A DNA stretch of 64,000 nucleotides from SFEL01 sp045603585 (GCA_045603585.1 JAZUMK010000023.1:12212-76211); one strand, 5' to 3'. Counted from the first letter of the stretch, positions 24,514 to 34,533 are shown. Made by a program: numbers and translations. The notes: a model not told the origin generated them from the sequence alone.

Positions 24514-25845
24514 ATGTATCTTATTGCCAACGGAAAAGTTATAACCAGAGACCCTGCTATGCCCTATATCGAAAACGGCGGCGTAGCTGTAAAGGGAACC
24601 GAAATAGTAGAGCTGGGCGAAACCGCTGCCCTCAGGGCAAAGTACCCCGATGCCGAGTTTGTGGATGCCAGGGGCATGGTTATTATGCCTGCCTTCATCA
24701 ATATCCATTCCCATATTTATTCCGCCCTTGCAAGGGGCCTGTCCATCAAGGGGCACAATCCCACCAATTTTTATGAAATACTGGACGGCATGTGGTGGGC
24801 CATCGACCGCCGCCTTACCCTTGAAGGCACCAAGTACAGCGCATATACCACCTTTATCGACAGCATAAAGACCGGCTGTACTACCCTGTTTGATCACCAT
24901 GCAAGCTATGCCGAAATTCCCGGCAGCCTCTTTGAAATAGAAAAGGTAGCCAAGGAGCTGGGCGTACGCGCCTGCCTGTGCTATGAGGTCAGCGATCGCG
25001 ACGGAGAGGAAAAGTGCAATCAGGCCATTAAGGAAAACGGCGACTTTATCCGTCACTGCGCCAAGGAAAAGGACCCCATGATCAAGGCCATGTTCGGCGG
25101 CCATGCCCTCTTTACCATATCCGATAAGACATTCGAAAAGATGGTTAAGGAAAACAACGGCATGACCGGCTTCCATATTCACGTATCCGAGGGTCTCAAT
25201 GACGTATACGATTCCGCCCTCAATTACGGCACCCGCAGCGTAAACCGCCTGCTGAATCACGGAATACTGGGCCCCAAGACCATGCTGGGCCACTGCATAC
25301 ACCTTAACGCCGCCGAGATGGATATCATCAAGGAAACCGGCACCATGGTATGCAATAACCCCGAATCCAACATGGGCAATGCCGTAGGCTGCGCTCCCGT
25401 GCTGCAGATGATCCAGAAGGGCATCACCGTAGGCCTTGGTACCGATAGCTACACCTTCGATATGCTGGAGAGCCTGAAGGTGGCCCTTATCATCCAGAGG
25501 CACAATGCCTGCATGCCCAATGTGGCCTGGGGTGAAGTTACCGATATGCTGTTCAAGAACAATCCCAAGATTTGCGCCCAGTACTTTGATCAGCCCCTCG
25601 GCGTGCTGAAGCCCGGCGCAGCAGCAGATGTTATCGTAATGGATTACAAGGCATTCACTCCCTTCAGCGCAGACAATATCGACGGCCACATGATCTTCGG
25701 CATGACCGGCCGCCAGTGCGAGACCACAATGTGCAACGGCAAGCTGCTGATGAAGGACAGAAAGCTCCTCTGCTGCGACGAAGAGGAGATCAACGCCAAG
25801 ACCATGGAGGCCGCCAAGGACCTTTGGGGCCGCATAAACGCATAA
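24514..25845 (+). CDS. ssnA: SsnA family aminohydrolase
   Basis: A 443-residue amidohydrolase-superfamily enzyme of the SsnA family. Metal ligands are NIHSHIY (His65, His67), FHIHVSE (third His), MLGHCIH (fourth His) and LGTDSY (Asp). SsnA is a putative purine or pyrimidine aminohydrolase found with ygfK and xdhD in selenium/molybdenum hydroxylase clusters and in purine-degrading gut bacteria. Its precise substrate is unproven. It is the first gene of the plus-strand operon: ygfK follows after 22 bp. GGAGG precedes the ATG. Confidence 0.93.
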   Translation: MYLIANGKVITRDPAMPYIENGGVAVKGTEIVELGETAALRAKYPDAEFVDARGMVIMPAFINIHSHIYSALARGLSIKGHNPTNFYEILDGMWWAIDRRLTLEGTKYSAYTTFIDSIKTGCTTLFDHHASYAEIPGSLFEIEKVAKELGVRACLCYEVSDRDGEEKCNQAIKENGDFIRHCAKEKDPMIKAMFGGHALFTISDKTFEKMVKENNGMTGFHIHVSEGLNDVYDSALNYGTRSVNRLLNHGILGPKTMLGHCIHLNAAEMDIIKETGTMVCNNPESNMGNAVGCAPVLQMIQKGITVGLGTDSYTFDMLESLKVALIIQRHNACMPNVAWGEVTDMLFKNNPKICAQYFDQPLGVLKPGAAADVIVMDYKAFTPFSADNIDGHMIFGMTGRQCETTMCNGKLLMKDRKLLCCDEEEINAKTMEAAKDLWGRINA

Positions 25846-25867
25846 CCAAACAGGGAGGAATACAAAA

Positions 25868-28825
25868 ATGAGCGAAAGAATGACACCGATCCCCTTTAAG
25901 CAGCTTATGACCTGGATACGTGATGAGCACGATAAGCGCGGCACCGTATTCGGAGTAAATGCTCCCTATGTAAAGAAGAACGACAAGGTTCTGCCCATCT
26001 TCAAGGAAAAGCTGGAGACCCCCTTTGGCCCCGCCGCAGGCCCCAATACCCAGCTGGCTCAGAACATTGTGGCCGCCTATTATGCCGGCGCCCGCTTCTT
26101 CGAGCTGAAGACCGTACAGAAGATGGACGGCGATGACCTTGCCGCCTGCATAAACCGTCCCTGCATCTGGACCAAGGATGAGGGCTACAACTGCGAATGG
26201 TCCACCGAGCTGTATGTTCCCCAGGCGTTTGATGAATACATCAAGGCATGGTTTGCGATCCGTATCATCAGCAAGGTATACGGCCTTGGCGCACCGGACG
26301 GATTCGTATTCAATATGAGCGTTGGCTATGATCTTGAGGGCATCAAGGGCGCCAAGATGGATAAGTTCATTGAGGGCATGAGGGACGCTTCCTCCACTCC
26401 CATCTTCCAGGAATGCATGGCAGTGGGCAAGGAGCTTTATCCCGAGCTTGCGGATTACATTGCCGCAACCCCCACCCGTATATGCGACGGCGTTACCGTA
26501 TCCACCCTCCACGGCTGCCCTCCCGGCGAAATCGAGGCGATCGCCAGCTATCTTATCACCGAGAAGAACCTCAATACCTTCGTAAAGTGCAATCCCACCA
26601 TACTGGGCTATGAGTTCGCAAGGGCCCGCCTGGATTCCATGGGATATGACTATATCGCCTTTGATGACAGGCACTTCCGTGAGGATCTGCAGTACTGCGA
26701 CGCAGTGCCCATGTTCCATCGCCTGAAGGCGCTGGCCGAAAGCAAGGGCCTGGAATTCGGCCTTAAGCTTTCCAATACCTTCCCCGTTGACGTAAAGGCA
26801 AACGAGCTGCCCAGCGAGGAAATGTACATGAGCGGTCGCTCACTGTATCCTCTCACCATCGAAATGGCAAACCGCTTTGCCAATGAATTCAAGGGCGAGC
26901 TCCGCCTCTCTTACAGCGGCGGTGCAGATTTCTTCAATATCAAGGATCTCTTTGAGGCGGGCATCTGGCCCATCACCATGGCCACCACCATACTCAAGCC
27001 CGGCGGATACGGCCGCATGGTACAGCTTGGCAAGCTCCTTGATGAATGCGAATTCAAGGCTTTTGACGGCGTGGATTACAAAGCCGTTGCAAAGCTTTCT
27101 GAGGAGGCTGTTTCCAATAAGTATCACGTAAAGCCCGTAAAGGAAGCCCCTGAGCGTACCATGGGCAAGGATAAGGTACTGCCCCTTATCGATTGCTTCA
27201 AGGCGCCCTGCAAGAGCGGATGCCCCTTCGGTCAGGATATTCCCGAATACGTTGAGCTTTGCGGCAAGGGATTGTTCCTTGAGGCGCTCAAGGTAATAAC
27301 CGACAAGAACCCCCTGCCCTTCATCACCGGCACAATCTGCGCACATCACTGCATGGATAAGTGCATGCGCAATCATTATGAAACTCCCGTGGATGTCCGC
27401 GGCACCAAGCTGGTAGCGGCAGAAGCTGCCTATGATGAGCTGATGGCCCTTGCCGAGCCCGTGGAGCCCACACAGGGCAAGCTGGCGGTTATCGGCGGCG
27501 GCCCCGCAGGCCTTGCCGCAGCATACTTTGCCGCAAAGGCAGGCTATGCGGTGACCGTATTTGAAAAGCGCGAGACCCTTGGCGGTATCGTGCGCAATGT
27601 GATCCCCGAATTCCGTATCAGCGCGGATGCTATCAATAAGGACGTTGAGTTTATAAAGAAGAACGGCGTTGAGTTTGTAATGGGCAAGGAAGCTCCCGAT
27701 GCCGCCGCACTTAAGGCAGATGGCTATGACAAGATCATACTGGCCTGCGGCGCCGAGAAGAAGGGCGTGCTGGCAATCGAAGGCAACGTCATCAACGTAA
27801 TCGACTTCCTGTATGCCTTCCGCAATGATGGAGAGCTGAACCTTGGCAAGCATGTTGCCGTGGTTGGCGGCGGCAATACCGCAATGGACGCTGCCCGCGC
27901 CGCAAAGCGTGTTTCCGGGGTAGAAAAGGTAACTCTCGTATATCGCCGCAACCGCAAGTATATGCCCGCTGACCTTGAGGAGCTGGAGCTTGCAATCGAG
28001 GACGGCGTAGAGTTCATGGAGCTGGCCTCCCCTGTAAAGCAGGCTGACGGAAAGCTGATCTGCAATAAGATGAAGCTGGGCGATATGGATGCATCCGGCC
28101 GCCGCAGCCCCGTTGAGACCGGCGAGACCGTTGAGGTTGATGCTGACAGCGTGATCGCAGCAGTAGGCGAAAAGGTGGATGCAGAGCTTATGGCAAAGTA
28201 TGGCATTGCCGAGCACAAGAGGGGCGAGCGCAGGTACGGCGATGTATATGTTATCGGCGACGCAAGCCGCGGCCCCGCCACTGTAGCGGAAGCGATTGCA
28301 GATGCCAAGTTCGCAGTTGAAAACATCACCGACAGAGCAATACTTGCATCCATCCCCGAAGAAGCATATGCCGATAAGGGCGCCGCGCTGATTCGCAAGA
28401 TGAAGCTGATGGAAAAGAACAAGTGTGAGGCAGACCGCTGCATCAGCTGCAACAGGGTATGCGAATGCTGCGTATCCGTCTGCCCCAACAGAGCCAATGT
28501 TTCCATTGCGGTACCCGGCTATGAAATGTGCCAGATACTGCACGTTGACTATATGTGCAATGAGTGCGGCAACTGCGCACACTTCTGCCCCTATACCAAC
28601 GGCAGGCCCTACAAGGATAAGTTCACCCTCTTTGCCAATGAGACCGACTTTGAAGACAGCGAAAACAACGGCTTCATGGTTGTATGCCCCGCCTGCCCCA
28701 AGGTAAAGGTAAGGCTCAACGGAGAGGTGAAGGAATACACCCTGGACGGCACCAGCGACCTTGATCGCAAGCTTGAGGATCTGATGCTGACCGTGATCAG
28801 GGATTACTCATATCTCATCGGCTAA
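25868..28825 (+). CDS. ygfK: YgfK family flavin/Fe-S oxidoreductase
   Basis: A 985-residue multidomain redox protein, annotated in databases as putative selenate reductase subunit YgfK. Residues about 1-400 resemble a dihydroorotate dehydrogenase-like barrel. A cysteine segment (CKSGCPFGQDIPEYVELC, about 444-461) and a GltD-like FAD/NAD(P) unit follow, with VIGGGPAGLAAAY (FAD) and VAVVGGGNTAMDAA (NAD(P)). The C-terminal ferredoxin-like part has CISCNRVCECCVSVCP and CNECGNCAHFCP. XdhD here lacks an FAD domain, so YgfK may be its electron partner (inference). It lies in the ssnA operon. Confidence 0.94.
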   Translation: MSERMTPIPFKQLMTWIRDEHDKRGTVFGVNAPYVKKNDKVLPIFKEKLETPFGPAAGPNTQLAQNIVAAYYAGARFFELKTVQKMDGDDLAACINRPCIWTKDEGYNCEWSTELYVPQAFDEYIKAWFAIRIISKVYGLGAPDGFVFNMSVGYDLEGIKGAKMDKFIEGMRDASSTPIFQECMAVGKELYPELADYIAATPTRICDGVTVSTLHGCPPGEIEAIASYLITEKNLNTFVKCNPTILGYEFARARLDSMGYDYIAFDDRHFREDLQYCDAVPMFHRLKALAESKGLEFGLKLSNTFPVDVKANELPSEEMYMSGRSLYPLTIEMANRFANEFKGELRLSYSGGADFFNIKDLFEAGIWPITMATTILKPGGYGRMVQLGKLLDECEFKAFDGVDYKAVAKLSEEAVSNKYHVKPVKEAPERTMGKDKVLPLIDCFKAPCKSGCPFGQDIPEYVELCGKGLFLEALKVITDKNPLPFITGTICAHHCMDKCMRNHYETPVDVRGTKLVAAEAAYDELMALAEPVEPTQGKLAVIGGGPAGLAAAYFAAKAGYAVTVFEKRETLGGIVRNVIPEFRISADAINKDVEFIKKNGVEFVMGKEAPDAAALKADGYDKIILACGAEKKGVLAIEGNVINVIDFLYAFRNDGELNLGKHVAVVGGGNTAMDAARAAKRVSGVEKVTLVYRRNRKYMPADLEELELAIEDGVEFMELASPVKQADGKLICNKMKLGDMDASGRRSPVETGETVEVDADSVIAAVGEKVDAELMAKYGIAEHKRGERRYGDVYVIGDASRGPATVAEAIADAKFAVENITDRAILASIPEEAYADKGAALIRKMKLMEKNKCEADRCISCNRVCECCVSVCPNRANVSIAVPGYEMCQILHVDYMCNECGNCAHFCPYTNGRPYKDKFTLFANETDFEDSENNGFMVVCPACPKVKVRLNGEVKEYTLDGTSDLDRKLEDLMLTVIRDYSYLIG

Positions 28826-28845
28826 AAAAGATAAAACTAAATCCA

Positions 28846-28878
28846 CTTTGGGGGCCGCATTTTTCGCGGTCCCCAAAG
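28846..28878 (+). promoter_or_regulatory. Long hairpin between ygfK and xdhD
   Basis: CTTTGGGGGCCGC and GCGGTCCCCAAAG pair over 13 bp, with one G-U pair and a 7-nt loop. No T run follows, so it is not a standard terminator. It could stabilise or partition the mRNA between the two genes. Confidence 0.55.
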
Positions 28879-28900
28879 GTGCATCGAAAGGAATAACCAT

Positions 28901-31474
28901 ATGGCAACCTTTACAGTAAACGGAAAACAGGTTACCGTCGAAAAAAATCAAAAGCTCATGCGCTATCTCAGGGATGAGCTTCGCCTGCTCTCGGTAAAGG
29001 ACGGCTGCAGCGAAGGCGCATGCGGTACCTGTACCATTATCATAGACGGCAAGGCGGTCAAGTGCTGCGTTCAGCAGACAGACCGTATGGAAGGCAAGAA
29101 TATCATCACGGTAGAGGGCCTGTCTGATTTTGAAAAGCAGGTTTATACCTATGCTTTCGGCGAAGCAGGCGCCGTACAGTGCGGCTTCTGCATCCCCGGC
29201 ATGGTTATGTGCGCCAAGGCGCTGCTGGATGTGAATACCAGCCCCACCGAGGAAGAAATTCGCTTTGCCATACGCAATAATATCTGCCGCTGCACCGGCT
29301 ATGTTAAGATCGTAAAGGCAATTGAGCTGGCGGCGGAATGCATCCGCAACGGCAGCGTACCTGAGCATCATGACGACTTTGCTCTGGGCTCCCGCGCCCA
29401 CAGGGTGGACGTTGAGGAAAAGGTGCTGGGCTATGGCGAATACTGCGACGATATCTACATGGAGGGCATGATTTATGCGAGCGCCGTAAGGTCAAAGTAT
29501 CCCCGCGCCCGGGTGCTGTCCATTGATACCTCCGCAGCAAAGGCGCTGCCCGGCGTGGTCGGCGTATTTACCGCAGAGGATATTCCCGGAGATATCAAGG
29601 TTGGCCATCTTAAAAAGGACTGGGATGCGCTGATCGCCGTGGGCAGCATTACCCACTATCTTGGCGATTCCATATGCATAGTTGCGGCGGAAACTCCGGA
29701 AATAGTGGAGGAAGCCAAAAAACTGGTAAACGTGGAATACGAGGTGCTTACTCCCGTCCGCTCTCCCTATGAGGCAATGGCGGAGGGTGCGCCCATTGTG
29801 CATGAAAACGAAAATCTGCTCAAAGAAGGAAATCTTCTCGCTTATAAGCATGTATCCCGCGGCAATGCCAAGGAGGCAATAGCCCGCTCCAAGTATGTGC
29901 TTACGGAAAAGTATTCCACTCCCTATACCGAGCATGCCTTCCTTGAGCCTGAATGCGCCGTGGCGTTCCCTGAGGGAGACGGCGTAAAGGTTTATTCCTC
30001 CGACCAGAGCGTATACGATACTCAGCATGAAATAGTGCCCATGCTTGGCCTGCTGCTGGATCAGGTATGCGTGGAAAACAAGCTGGTTGGCGGCGGCTTC
30101 GGCGGCAAGGAGGACGTAACCGTACAGCATCATGCGGCGCTGGTTGCCTACCTTACAAAGCGCCCTGTAAAGGTAAAGCTCACCCGCGCGGAAAGCCTGC
30201 TGATACACCCCAAGCGTCATCCCATGGATATGGAATTTACTCTCGGCTGCGATGAAAACGGCATTATTCAGGGCGTTTACGCAGAGGTGATTGCGGATAC
30301 CGGCGCATATGCCTCCCTTGGCAGCCCGGTATTGGAGCGCGCATGTACCCATGCAGCCGGCCCCTATAATTATCAGAATTTTGAAATTCACGGCCGGGCC
30401 TACTATACCAACAACCCTCCCGCAGGCGCATTCCGCGGCTTCGGCGTGACCCAGACCTGCTTCGGCATGGAAAGCCTGCTTACCAAAATGGCGGACACCA
30501 TAGGCATAAGCCCCTGGGAGATACGCTACCGCAACGCCATACGTCCCGGCCTTGAGCTGCCAAACGGACAGATAGTGGATTCCTCCACCGGCCTTGCGGA
30601 AACCCTTGAGGCGGTAAAGGATGTATATGAAAACTCCAGGATCGCCGGTATTGCCTGTGCGATGAAAAACGCAGGTGTAGGCGTTGGCGTTATCGATGTT
30701 GGCCGCGTAAAGCTGCTGGTGGAAGGCGGCAAGCTCCACGTATTGGCAGGCGCAAGCTGCATCGGTCAGGGACTTGCCACGGTGCTTGTGCAGATAGTTC
30801 ATGAAACCACCGGCCTGCCCCGGGAAAAGATAGTGATCGAAGCCCCCAACAGCCACAGAACCCCAGACTCCGGTACCACCTCCGGCTCCCGTCAGACATT
30901 GCTGACGGGCGAAGCCGCAAGGCGGGTATGCGTGCTGTTCAATGAGGCTGCGGAGGGCAAGACCCTTGAGGAGATGGAAGGCAGAGACTTCTTTGCGGAC
31001 TATTATCCTCCCACAGACCTGCTGGGTTCCGATAAGCCCAATCCCGTCAGCCACGTTGCCTACGGCTATGCTACCCAGGTTGCGGTGCTGAAGGAGGACG
31101 GAACGCTGGATAAGATAGTGGCGGCTCATTCCGTAGGCAAGGCGGTAAATCCCCTTTCCGTGGAAGGCCAGATAGAGGGCGGCGTAATAATGTCCACAGG
31201 CTTCGCTCTTACCGAGGAATATCCCATTGTGGATTGCGCTCCCACCGCAAAGTACGGCACCCTTGGCCTGTTCAAGGCAGATAAAGCTCCCAAGGTGGAA
31301 TCCATCATAGTTGAAAAGGCCGGCGTAGAGGGCGCTTACGGTGCAATAGGCATAGGCGAGATCACCTCCATACCCACAGCTCCCGCCATCGCGGAGGCAT
31401 ATCTTCGCTATGACGGCATCCGCCGCACCAGCCTGCCTCTGGAGAATACCCCCTACAGCAGAAAGAAAAAATAA
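28901..31474 (+). CDS. xdhD: Selenium-type xanthine dehydrogenase, fused Fe-S and Mo domains
   Basis: An 857-residue molybdenum hydroxylase predicted to oxidise xanthine or related purines. The N-terminus holds two [2Fe-2S] clusters: CSEGACGTC with CC at about 36-56, then QCGFC and CRCTG at about 97-135. The molybdopterin domain has GGGFGGKED, AFRGFGV and the catalytic glutamate region GIGEITSIPTAPA. There is no FAD domain, as in E. coli XdhD. Selenium, if used, is a labile ligand at Mo and not selenocysteine: there is no in-frame TGA. Neighbours ssnA, ygfK and the distant yqeC support this class. GAAAGGA precedes the ATG. Confidence 0.92.
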   Translation: MATFTVNGKQVTVEKNQKLMRYLRDELRLLSVKDGCSEGACGTCTIIIDGKAVKCCVQQTDRMEGKNIITVEGLSDFEKQVYTYAFGEAGAVQCGFCIPGMVMCAKALLDVNTSPTEEEIRFAIRNNICRCTGYVKIVKAIELAAECIRNGSVPEHHDDFALGSRAHRVDVEEKVLGYGEYCDDIYMEGMIYASAVRSKYPRARVLSIDTSAAKALPGVVGVFTAEDIPGDIKVGHLKKDWDALIAVGSITHYLGDSICIVAAETPEIVEEAKKLVNVEYEVLTPVRSPYEAMAEGAPIVHENENLLKEGNLLAYKHVSRGNAKEAIARSKYVLTEKYSTPYTEHAFLEPECAVAFPEGDGVKVYSSDQSVYDTQHEIVPMLGLLLDQVCVENKLVGGGFGGKEDVTVQHHAALVAYLTKRPVKVKLTRAESLLIHPKRHPMDMEFTLGCDENGIIQGVYAEVIADTGAYASLGSPVLERACTHAAGPYNYQNFEIHGRAYYTNNPPAGAFRGFGVTQTCFGMESLLTKMADTIGISPWEIRYRNAIRPGLELPNGQIVDSSTGLAETLEAVKDVYENSRIAGIACAMKNAGVGVGVIDVGRVKLLVEGGKLHVLAGASCIGQGLATVLVQIVHETTGLPREKIVIEAPNSHRTPDSGTTSGSRQTLLTGEAARRVCVLFNEAAEGKTLEEMEGRDFFADYYPPTDLLGSDKPNPVSHVAYGYATQVAVLKEDGTLDKIVAAHSVGKAVNPLSVEGQIEGGVIMSTGFALTEEYPIVDCAPTAKYGTLGLFKADKAPKVESIIVEKAGVEGAYGAIGIGEITSIPTAPAIAEAYLRYDGIRRTSLPLENTPYSRKKK

Positions 31475-31536
31475 CATAAAATCAAATAACTTAGCAGCGT
31501 ATTTACAGCACAGGCCGGGAGTTTTCTTCCGGCTTA

Positions 31537-31566
31537 TTGCTTGCTGCATTTACAAGGTGATATAAT
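31537..31566 (+). promoter_or_regulatory. Promoter for trkAH
   Basis: TTGCTT (31537-31542) and TATAAT (31561-31566) with an 18-bp spacer, 41 bp before the trkA start. A short hairpin (GCCGG/CCGGC) just upstream may mark the end of the xdhD transcript. Confidence 0.6.
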
Positions 31567-31607
31567 ATAACCTGAAAGATTATTGATTGATCGAAAGGAA
31601 CGGCTTT

Positions 31608-32969
31608 ATGAATATCGTAATAGTGGGCGACGGCAAGGTGGGTTATACCATAACCGAGCGGCTTTCACGGGAAAATCATGATATCACTGTTATAGATAAG
31701 CGGCCCGCTGCATTGAACAACACAATGAACCTTCAGGACGTAAGCTGCATTGAGGGAAACGGCGTAAGCCATACCGTGCAGACGGAGGCAGGCGTACCCA
31801 AGGCGGATCTGCTTATCGCCGCGACCAGCGCAGATGAAATGAACATGCTGTGCTGCATGGTGGCAAAAAAACTGGGCGCAAAGCACACCATCGCCCGCGT
31901 GCGGGATCCCCAGTATCAGCAGCAGATGTTCTTCCTAAAGGACGAACTGGGCCTTTCCATGACGGTAAACCCCGAGCAGGCGGCGGCAGACGAAATATCA
32001 AGGCTGCTGCGCTTTGCTTCTGCAATAAAGGTGGAGCCCTTTGCAAAGGGGCGTATCGAGCTTGTTGAATTCAAGGTGAGGGATGGCAGCCCACTTCACG
32101 GAATGAAGCTGGCGGATTTTTACGGCCACTTCAAGCTGAAGGTGCTGGTCTGCGCCGCCTGCCGTGAGGATGAAGTGTTTATCCCCAAGGGCAATTTCGT
32201 AATGCAGACAGGAGATAAGCTGTCCATATTGGCGGCTCCCCGTGATGTAAGCGCCTTCTTTAAGGCGACCGGCACCTTTAAGCGCAGGGTGAAGGATGTA
32301 ATGATAGTGGGCGGAGGCAAAATAGCCTATTATCTGGCTCGTCAGCTTATTGAGAGCGGACTTCACGTAAAGATAATCGAAAAGAATGAGGAGACCTGCG
32401 AAAAGCTCTGCGAGCTGCTGCCAAAGGCACAGATACTCCATGGCGACGGCACCGACCATGAGCTGCTTCACGAAGAAGGCCTGGATAATACCGATGCCCT
32501 TATCGCCCTTACAGGCATAGATGAAGAAAACATAATCCTCTCCATGTATGCAAATTCCGTAAACGTGGATAAGGTGATTACCAAGGTAAACAATACCCGC
32601 CTTGCGGATATGGCTGCAAACGTTGGCGTGGAGAGCCTTATCTCTCCAAAGGAGATAGCCGCCAACCGCATAATCAGCTACGTCCGCGCCATGACCAATG
32701 CTACAGGCAGCAACGTTGAAACACTGTACCGTATAGCGGACGGAAACGCAGAGGCGCTGGAATTCAGGGTAAAAGAGGGAAATCGCTGTGTGGGTATTCC
32801 CCTGAAGGATCTGCCCATTCGCGACAACGTGCTGATAGGCGCAATAATCCGCGGCAGCAATTGCATCATTCCCGGCGGTAATGACTGCATAAAGGCGGGA
32901 GATTCCGTAATAGTTGTTACTACCATAAGCGGCCTTGAGGAGCTGAATAAGATTTTAAAGGAAGCATAA
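31608..32969 (+). CDS. trkA: Trk potassium uptake regulator TrkA
   Basis: A 453-residue cytoplasmic gating protein with two RCK units in tandem. The first NAD-binding loop is VGDGKVGYTI (residues 4-13), the second is VGGGKIAYYL (about 235); each is followed by a TrkA-C domain (about 140-220 and 370-450). TrkA binds the TrkH channel and opens it in response to nucleotides. In Bacillota the C-terminal domains can bind c-di-AMP, a possible link to darA in this window. The ATG at 31608 was chosen because AAAGGA lies 8 bp upstream. trkH follows after 3 bp. Confidence 0.95.
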   Translation: MNIVIVGDGKVGYTITERLSRENHDITVIDKRPAALNNTMNLQDVSCIEGNGVSHTVQTEAGVPKADLLIAATSADEMNMLCCMVAKKLGAKHTIARVRDPQYQQQMFFLKDELGLSMTVNPEQAAADEISRLLRFASAIKVEPFAKGRIELVEFKVRDGSPLHGMKLADFYGHFKLKVLVCAACREDEVFIPKGNFVMQTGDKLSILAAPRDVSAFFKATGTFKRRVKDVMIVGGGKIAYYLARQLIESGLHVKIIEKNEETCEKLCELLPKAQILHGDGTDHELLHEEGLDNTDALIALTGIDEENIILSMYANSVNVDKVITKVNNTRLADMAANVGVESLISPKEIAANRIISYVRAMTNATGSNVETLYRIADGNAEALEFRVKEGNRCVGIPLKDLPIRDNVLIGAIIRGSNCIIPGGNDCIKAGDSVIVVTTISGLEELNKILKEA

Positions 32970-32972
32970 GCC

Positions 32973-34415
32973 ATGAATTATCGCATGATATCAAGATTGA
33001 TGGGCATGGCGCTGCTTACAGAGGCAGCGCTTGTGGTGCCATCTCTCGTCATTGCTCTGTGCCACGGTGAATCCATACTGGGCTTTTCTGCAGCCATATG
33101 CTGCATGGTTGCCCTGGGACTTGCAGGGCTCAGCAGAAAGCCGGAAAGCAATGATATTTATGCCAGAGAAGGCTTTGTTACGGTATCCCTTTGCTGGATA
33201 GTTCTTTCTGCGCTGGGTGCGCTGCCCTTTTATATTGAGGGCATTACTCCAACCTATATCGATGCTTTGTTTGAAACGGTATCCGGCTTTACCACCACCG
33301 GCGCATCGATACTGCCTGCTGTGGAGGGGCTGCCCTACGGAATATTGTTCTGGCGCAGCTTTACCCACTGGATAGGCGGCATGGGCGTGCTGGTGTTTAT
33401 GTTGGCTGTGCTGCCCATGGCGGATAATCGCAGCATGCATATAATGCGGGCGGAAGTACCCGGTCCCGTAGTTGGCAAGCTGGTTCCCAGAGCAAAGGAT
33501 ACCGCCCTTATACTTTATGGCATATATGTGCTTCTGACCGTGATAGAAACCGTTTTGCTGCTTCTTGGCGGCATGCCCCTGTTCGATGCCTTTGTTCACG
33601 CTATGGGTACCGCAGGTACCGGCGGCTTCGGAATAAAGAACAACAGTATCGCCTATTATAACAGCGCATATATCGATGTAGTGATCGGCGTATTCATGCT
33701 GCTTTTCTCCATTAACTTCAATCTGTATTTCTTTATACTGCTGGGCAATATCCGTCCTGTGGCAAAGAATGAGGAGCTGCGCTGGTTCCTGTGCATAGTG
33801 GGTGCCTCAGTGCTGGCTATTGCGCTGAATATCAATCACCTTTACGGCAGCTTTGGCGAATCGCTGAGATATGCGTTCTTCCAGGTGGGCACAGTGGTAT
33901 CCACAACCGGCTATGCCACGGCGGATTTCAACCTGTGGCCGGAGTTTTCCAGAGCACTTATGGTGGGCCTTATGCTGATGGGTGCCTGCGCCGGCAGCAC
34001 CGGCGGCGGTATAAAGGTATCCAGAATTATGATACTGGCCAAGTCCTCTTCCTGCGAGATACGCCGTATGATGCATCCCCGCTCCGTAAACCTTGTAAAG
34101 CTGGACGGAAAAACCGTATCTGATGAGATAGTACGCAATACCCAGATATTTTTCATACTGTATATGTTTTTGATTGTGGCATCTACTATACTGCTTGCCC
34201 TTATAGATGAGGCAAGCTTTACCACAAGCCTTACCAGCGTTATAGCCTGTATCAGCAACATAGGCCCCGGCCTTGAAGCGGTTGGTGCAGCGGGCAATTA
34301 CGGCTTTTATTCCGCTGCATCCAAGCTGATACTGACGCTTGATATGCTTATAGGCAGGCTGGAGATATTCCCCATGATAATGCTGTTCAGCGTCAATACC
34401 TGGAAGAGAGTATAA
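32973..34415 (+). CDS. trkH: Trk potassium uptake channel TrkH
   Basis: A 480-residue membrane protein of the TrkH/KtrB family, with four pore-loop repeats forming a K+ channel. Selectivity-filter segments are visible as SGFTTTGAS, GTAGTGGFG, VVSTTGYATAD and the ACAGSTGGGIK gate region. The C-terminal IGRLEIFPMIMLF is highly typical. It is the second gene of the trkAH operon and ends at a strong terminator. It imports K+ at the cytoplasmic membrane. Confidence 0.96.
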   Translation: MNYRMISRLMGMALLTEAALVVPSLVIALCHGESILGFSAAICCMVALGLAGLSRKPESNDIYAREGFVTVSLCWIVLSALGALPFYIEGITPTYIDALFETVSGFTTTGASILPAVEGLPYGILFWRSFTHWIGGMGVLVFMLAVLPMADNRSMHIMRAEVPGPVVGKLVPRAKDTALILYGIYVLLTVIETVLLLLGGMPLFDAFVHAMGTAGTGGFGIKNNSIAYYNSAYIDVVIGVFMLLFSINFNLYFFILLGNIRPVAKNEELRWFLCIVGASVLAIALNINHLYGSFGESLRYAFFQVGTVVSTTGYATADFNLWPEFSRALMVGLMLMGACAGSTGGGIKVSRIMILAKSSSCEIRRMMHPRSVNLVKLDGKTVSDEIVRNTQIFFILYMFLIVASTILLALIDEASFTTSLTSVIACISNIGPGLEAVGAAGNYGFYSAASKLILTLDMLIGRLEIFPMIMLFSVNTWKRV

Positions 34416-34429
34416 AATCCGGAATACAA

Positions 34430-34463
34430 AATCTCCCCCATAGGCATCGGGGGAGATTTTTTG
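34430..34463 (+). terminator. Rho-independent terminator after trkH
   Basis: AATCTCCCCC and GGGGGAGATT with an 8-nt loop, followed by TTTT. Confidence 0.9.
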
Positions 34464-34484
34464 ATTTTCCTGAAGCTATATTAT

Positions 34485-34517
34485 AAAAGCCAAGCTGTAT
34501 TTTCAGCTTGGCTTTTT
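34485..34517. terminator. Terminator after potD
   Basis: AAAAGCCAAGCTG and CAGCTTGGCTTTT form a long symmetric hairpin between the converging trkH and potD genes. Confidence 0.85.
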
Positions 34518-34533
34518 ATGTTTGAGTGTGTGC

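Noticed and set aside
28901..31474. Selenocysteine codon or SECIS element in xdhD
   Set aside because: The reading frame has no in-frame TGA from start to stop. In this enzyme class selenium is a labile ligand, not selenocysteine.
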